A stretch of DNA of 64,000 bases from Leptidea sinapis. Lineage: Eukaryota; Arthropoda; Insecta; Lepidoptera; Pieridae. Location: NCBI RefSeq assembly GCF_905404315.1, contig NC_066273.1, positions 13,950,001-14,014,000 of the forward strand. Reading direction: 5' to 3'. A program made the translations under genes and the position numbers. Shown here one piece after another: positions 49,701 to 55,700 of this stretch; positions within the stretch are counted from its first letter, which is position 1; each line of letters begins with the position of its first letter. The notes below the pieces were generated by a model that was not told the origin of the DNA, made no database searches, and saw only the letters and a program-made list of their open reading frames with translations.

Positions 49701-52700
49701 CCTTTGTATACGAGAAATCAGTCTTGTTGAATTCAATCTGTCTGTGTGCTCTCCGCCTGGCGGCCGCTCCATACGTCATTTCGTCTGCCTCCTCCACCGA
49801 GCTAAATTCACCCTCCTCTTCTTCATCTGAATAGCCTCGCTCTGGAATAATGAATAGAAACTTGTATTTAAATATCGATTTAGGGGAAATTTACGTATTT
49901 AATTTTACGTATTTCCCGCAGTTTTATCCTACTATTCGCGATAGATTACATTAGCATGGGACACCTTTTAACTCCCAGAAGGGTACTTCCTACAAACTTG
50001 TCCAAGGCGCACGGTCAGCGAATTCTTTATAAGTATATATACAGTGTTTGGTTTAATTATTTTATTGCCTACTGTCATAGGATATACCTACACGCTCCCA
50101 GCCCACGTATCACCAAAATAATACTGCAACTATAGTGAAGCCCACAAATAGACATATCAAACGAGGTTAACGAGTGCTCTACAGGACTTATATAGTCTGT
50201 TGTGGTTAGTGTATCCAATGTATGTGTATATATATATATATGTATTTCAGTTAATACGTCATATACAAGTTGGTGGTGTTTTGATTCAATTGATTCAGTT
50301 GTGCAAACACAAATACCGGCTCGAACTGGTTAATAACATAATATTATGATTGTAAGCATAATTATCATCACGGATTTAAGGCATTTCTGCTATGAACATG
50401 ATCCGCAGGATCGAAATATCAGCTACAGTTATATAATTATCTGTAACACAAAAAAAACTTTTTCGAAGAACACTTTTTACAATCAGCTGCCAACTCCTCC
50501 CTACCTACTTTTTTAAGAAAATAAGGGTCGAGACGAGTAGAACATTTAATTGGTTGTCATTAAAACGCCTTGCCCATTACAATCAGGATTCTTGAAAAAC
50601 CCTAAAATTCTGATCGGCATTACAATTGCGTTGCGTCGAACCAACGACCTCTTTTTTTTTATGGAATAGGAGGACAAACGAGCGTACGGGTCACCTGGTG
50701 TTAAGTGATTACCGCCGCCCACATTCTCTTGCAACACCAGAGGAATCACAAGAGCGTTGCCGGCCGTTAAGGAAGGTGTACGTGCTTTTTTTGAAGGTAC
50801 CCATGTCATATCGTCCCGGAAACACCTCACAAGGAAGCTCATTCCACAGCTTTGTAGTACGTGGAAGAAAGCTCCTTGAAAACCGCACTGTGGAGGACCG
50901 CCACTCATCCAGATGGTGGGGATGATATCCTAACTTGTGGCGTGTCCTGCGAAGGTGGAATTCGGCGGCAGGAATCAGGTTACACAGCTCTTCGGAACAC
51001 TCCCCGTGATAAATGCGGTAGAAGACACACAATGAAGCGACGTCTCTACGCAACGCCAAGTGATCTAGCCGTTCACAGAGCACTGGGTCCCTGATCACCC
51101 CGGTTAGCTCTGGCGTATTAATCCTAGAAGTGAGGGTTATCATTTTAAAAACACAACAAATTGTTCAGATCTAAGTTGGTGTAAAAAGTAAGCTGTGATA
51201 TGTATGAGCTGTGTATACTGACCGGTGATGAGCAGGGTGTTGTTGTTCTTGGTGTCGTGGTCGACGGGCGTGGAGGCCAGCCCGCTGATGGTGAGCCTGG
51301 CCACTGGCTGCCCGGCCGCCGCACCCACCTTGCCTCCCACGCTCGTCAGCTCCAGCTCCATGTCCATCGAACGTTGCAGCACCTGCTCGGAACAACGATA
51401 ATCAGTATTTATGTTTGTCGCAAAAGTCTGTAAGTTTTAGGAACCAACTTAAACCTGTTACTTTTGTGTTACAGTGATGCGCGCGCATCTTAAATTTTCA
51501 ATCTCATAATTTTTTTCATAACGCGCCTAAAGAAGTATAACTTCCAAAAGGTTTATTCCACTGTAAATTCCACCTAAATGACAAAAGCACCCAGTTTCCA
51601 CAAAAATAACACACACAATAACATAAGTAATTAGTACAAGTGCTGAATAAAGATCATCATCATCATCAACAACAATCTCTTCATCATACGTCTTGGTCTT
51701 AATATAGACCTTAATATATCGCTATAAGGCTCATCATGTAATATATTAAGCGTGTCATTCACTACGGCATATTACGATCGAGTTAAGTTTATACTTCAAT
51801 GAACTTTGTTCTTTTTTCTCTTCACCGTAATATCCATATTCTATTTTAATTATTATATTTTATTGTATTCCAATCTTCTGATTCGGTTTGCATTTTCCAG
51901 TCCGTACTGTTGTACATAGTATTTTCTCTGATTAACGCGAGTGGGGGACTGGGGACTTCGGGAGTCCCCCTGAAAACGAGATCTGGAAAGGTCTTGAAAC
52001 GTCGCGTCGGGTTAACTAAATTAAAAATGTAACTTCTACGCAAATATCTAATGTAAAACCGTTACAATTACACGCGTTTTAATCCATTAAAAGTGTTTTA
52101 TTTAAATATTATATTTCAGTTGAAATGTTCAACATTGCTACTATTTGTGTCTATATATGATTATGTATAAAATACTATTTTACCTTAGGGCTGGCCCAGA
52201 CCCCTTAAGATGGAATAAACAAATTACGTATGTGAAATCAAACGACATTTGTACTCTACTTAAACACGGATTATTCGAAAATCATTAAAATACAAGACAT
52301 TTCTTGAAGATGATTTCTGGATTTTATATTTCAAGTGACTTATTAGTTTTTCTTGTACGCCTAAAATAGCGACATAGCCTGGAGCCCATCTCAACATTAC
52401 CAAGTAAACGTATTGTGTATAGAGTTGTTTTTACTATAGACTTTACCAAACAAACGATTTATTTGCAATAATTTTAAATTTCGCACCACATGTGTCGCAG
52501 CGCAGCGTACATTGACTTGAAACCTGTTCTGGAAAAATATTATTCTTCCAACAAAACAAAACTCACTTAACTCGACTTATCTTCGCAGTGCACATTATTT
52601 AGTGCACGAGAAGAAATTTTAGCCTCTTAATTTGAGTAATCTAGATTACTAATAACTTGATAATGAATAATACTAGCATTATTCTAAATTTTTAAAAGAA

Positions 52701-55700
52701 TTAACCGATTCGTTGACAAGTTATTTTGAAGGCAAACTTCAATTGTGTTACAAATAAACGCGAAGTAAAGTTATTCCAAGTTTAAAACTTTTCGGCCTCA
52801 CAAATGAACTTGATATTAATTATTTATACCTGAGAATAAACCAAGAATATGCAAAATGTTGACTATATCGCTGACAACACTGTCAATGTAGAATTCTAAA
52901 GATTTCTAAATGTCAAGCGGAATTGCAAATAAACGCGGGAAACGTGATACGTCAGAATAAATCAATCAAAAGTAAAATGACTATTTGTAAACATTTTATT
53001 TTAAGGTTTGTTCTCCGGTATAACTTTATAGCAAGCGTATTTGTAAGGCCGTAAGTCGTTATCTCAACGTTGTCACTACAGAATAACATGACAGGGAGAA
53101 GTAATTTTAAACTTTTCATTTCGTTAATTAATAAGACAGCAGAAGAATTGAGCTTTTAGCGCGACGAAATCGAACAGGGGCGATTTTAAGTATTATAATA
53201 CTACTTATTATTTAAAACACAAGTATACGTCATATTACCATATTATCATCCTCACCATCTGGATGTGTGGCGGACATCCACAGTGCGGTTTTCAAGGAGC
53301 TTTCTTCGTCGTACTACAAAGCTGTGGAATGAGCATCCTTGTGCGGTGTTTTCGGGACGATACGACATGGGTACCTTCAAAAAAAGCGCGTACACCTTCC
53401 TTAAAGGCCGGCAACGCTCTTGTGATTCCTCTGGTGTTGCAAGAGAACGTGGGCGGCGGTGATCACTTAACACCAGGTGAACCGTACGCTCAATTGTCCT
53501 CCTATTCCATAAAAAAAAATCTTGGTCGACATGGTAGCTACCTACTGAAAATCAGTGTTGGAATTAGGGTTATCCTTATTTGAACTCCAAAAATGCTGAG
53601 GGGGTGTCCTTTTCATGACATCGTATTTCTAATTTGTTAATTTTACTATGTATATAATATGCTTCGTGTTGTCATGAATAAATGCAAACTTTACTTTACA
53701 TATTTTGAAAATGTCAAGTTTGTACAAATACGCGTTGTTTGGTTACCATTAAAAATATCATGTCGTAAAGTATTTACGCCGTACTAAGGATTTATTTTAT
53801 TGTTTAAGCATAGATTTGAAGTTTTTTTTTGTATCGAGGTAACTACAATATATCCTGTTATCAAATTGTACCATTTATTCGAGCGGCTTGTGGGTGTCCT
53901 TTTCGCGCGGGGCTTATATCACATATAATAATGCGTTTAGGAGGCTGTTGGGGCTACCGTGGCATTGTAGTTCTGGAATGTTTGCTGATGCATCTGTGGA
54001 TAGTTTCCATGCCATAATGCGCAATTGATCTCAATGATGCAGCGTCTACGTGTAAGCAGTAACAGCATCCTAAAGATGATTGCAGCCAGAGCTGACTGTT
54101 CCTTCCAGAAACACTGGATACAGTTAGCTCTAGGTTTAAAAATATATTTGACTAATAATACTAACATAGCTCATAAGAAATATTGTTACTAATATAATTA
54201 TGTAAATGGAGATCTCTCTGAATAAAATAAATAAATATAGCGTGAAAATTAGACGAAGTAACGAGTGGAGTGTTGTTAGCGCCTACATATTATATATTCG
54301 CAAAGAGGCATTCATAATATGCTATTCGGTTGAAATACAGTATATCGTGAAGGTTGAACTAATTCGACCGTACGTAATGACAATAGTAATACAGAAATTA
54401 GTGACGCCACTTACAGCAGATTAATAATTAGCACGTCGCTGTGACGTAATGTTAATAAGAGTGATTTATATCAAGCCAACAAAAGGATTATTACGGTATA
54501 TAATTCTGCACATATTAGCATACAAGATTTTATAACGAGACGTCACTCGAACGGTTAGCTCAGTTGGTGAGAGCACGGGCACGGAACGCCAGAGGTCGTG
54601 GGTTCGAGTACCGCATCGTTCATAAAATTTTGTTGTTTTTCAAATTTTATTTGTGTAATAAAGATAAGTATTAATGAACAAGTGCCCGACTATTGGAATG
54701 ATCTAGATGTACTTCGGTTGATGATTTTAATGCGGATTTTGATATCAGTCACAAAAAGAACAACGTTTATTAACAACAGAGTCGCTCAGAAGGACATCGA
54801 GCAATCCTATAAGGGATCCTATTTTTGAATTTAATATTTCATTTCTTCTTATCAATTACCTTACTCTGTTTATTAATTAGATTATTCTTTATTGTATTCG
54901 GTATATGTTGTTAGCTGCGCTGCAGTTTATACTTTTGCAGCTATCATTGTTATTACTTGTTTGTATTAGCTTTGTTAAATTGTTCCAAATATTTTTTTAT
55001 TATTATCATTATTTTCTTTTAGAGCTGCGCAACTCTAGATTACGATGTTAAATACTCAAAGGCGTGAACGATTTGTACACAAAGAACTATTGCGTTGTTG
55101 CCAACAGCCAAATAAGACTACGGAGTGGGCACTGGGCTTATTGTATGACGTCACCGTTTGGTTGTTACAAAATGAAACACCTGTTGCGCTATTAATAATA
55201 ATACTACGCTCTTACACAAATTATCATGCCCCAAACTTGGCATAGCTTGTACTATGGGTGAAAGACAACGATATATTTAATACGATATACTTACTTAAAC
55301 ATACATAAATACAAATAAACATCCATGACTCGGAAACCAACATTCATATTCATCATATAAATGTCTGCACATACCGGGGTTCGATCCCGGGACCTCTAGC
55401 TCAGTAGGCAGGGTCACTTAACCACTGGGCTTTAGGGGTCGTCATACTAATGAACTGACAGATCACATTTTAAGTTCGAACTCTAGGCCTATTTTCTGTA
55501 AAGATATTTAACTTTGTCTGCGGGTAGTTTAATAATATGAAAATCTAGTTTCCTGGTTACTGTTATATTATTTTTAATTTTTATCCTGTCGTACATGAAA
55601 ACTAAGTTGCGAGCAAAATCTAATATCTTTATAATAAATAACTTATAACAATAAAACTAAGTCTCGCTTTTTAAATTTACTACTAAATACTTACCCCCTT

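Noticed and set aside
53880..54170. LINE RT remnant
   Set aside because: Vague resemblance in base composition only; no RT motif could be read in any frame.
54549..54622. A functional tRNA gene
   Set aside because: The acceptor and T arms pair, but the anticodon stem has a mismatch, T33 is missing, no T-run terminator follows, and the surrounding sequence is the dispersed SINE body.
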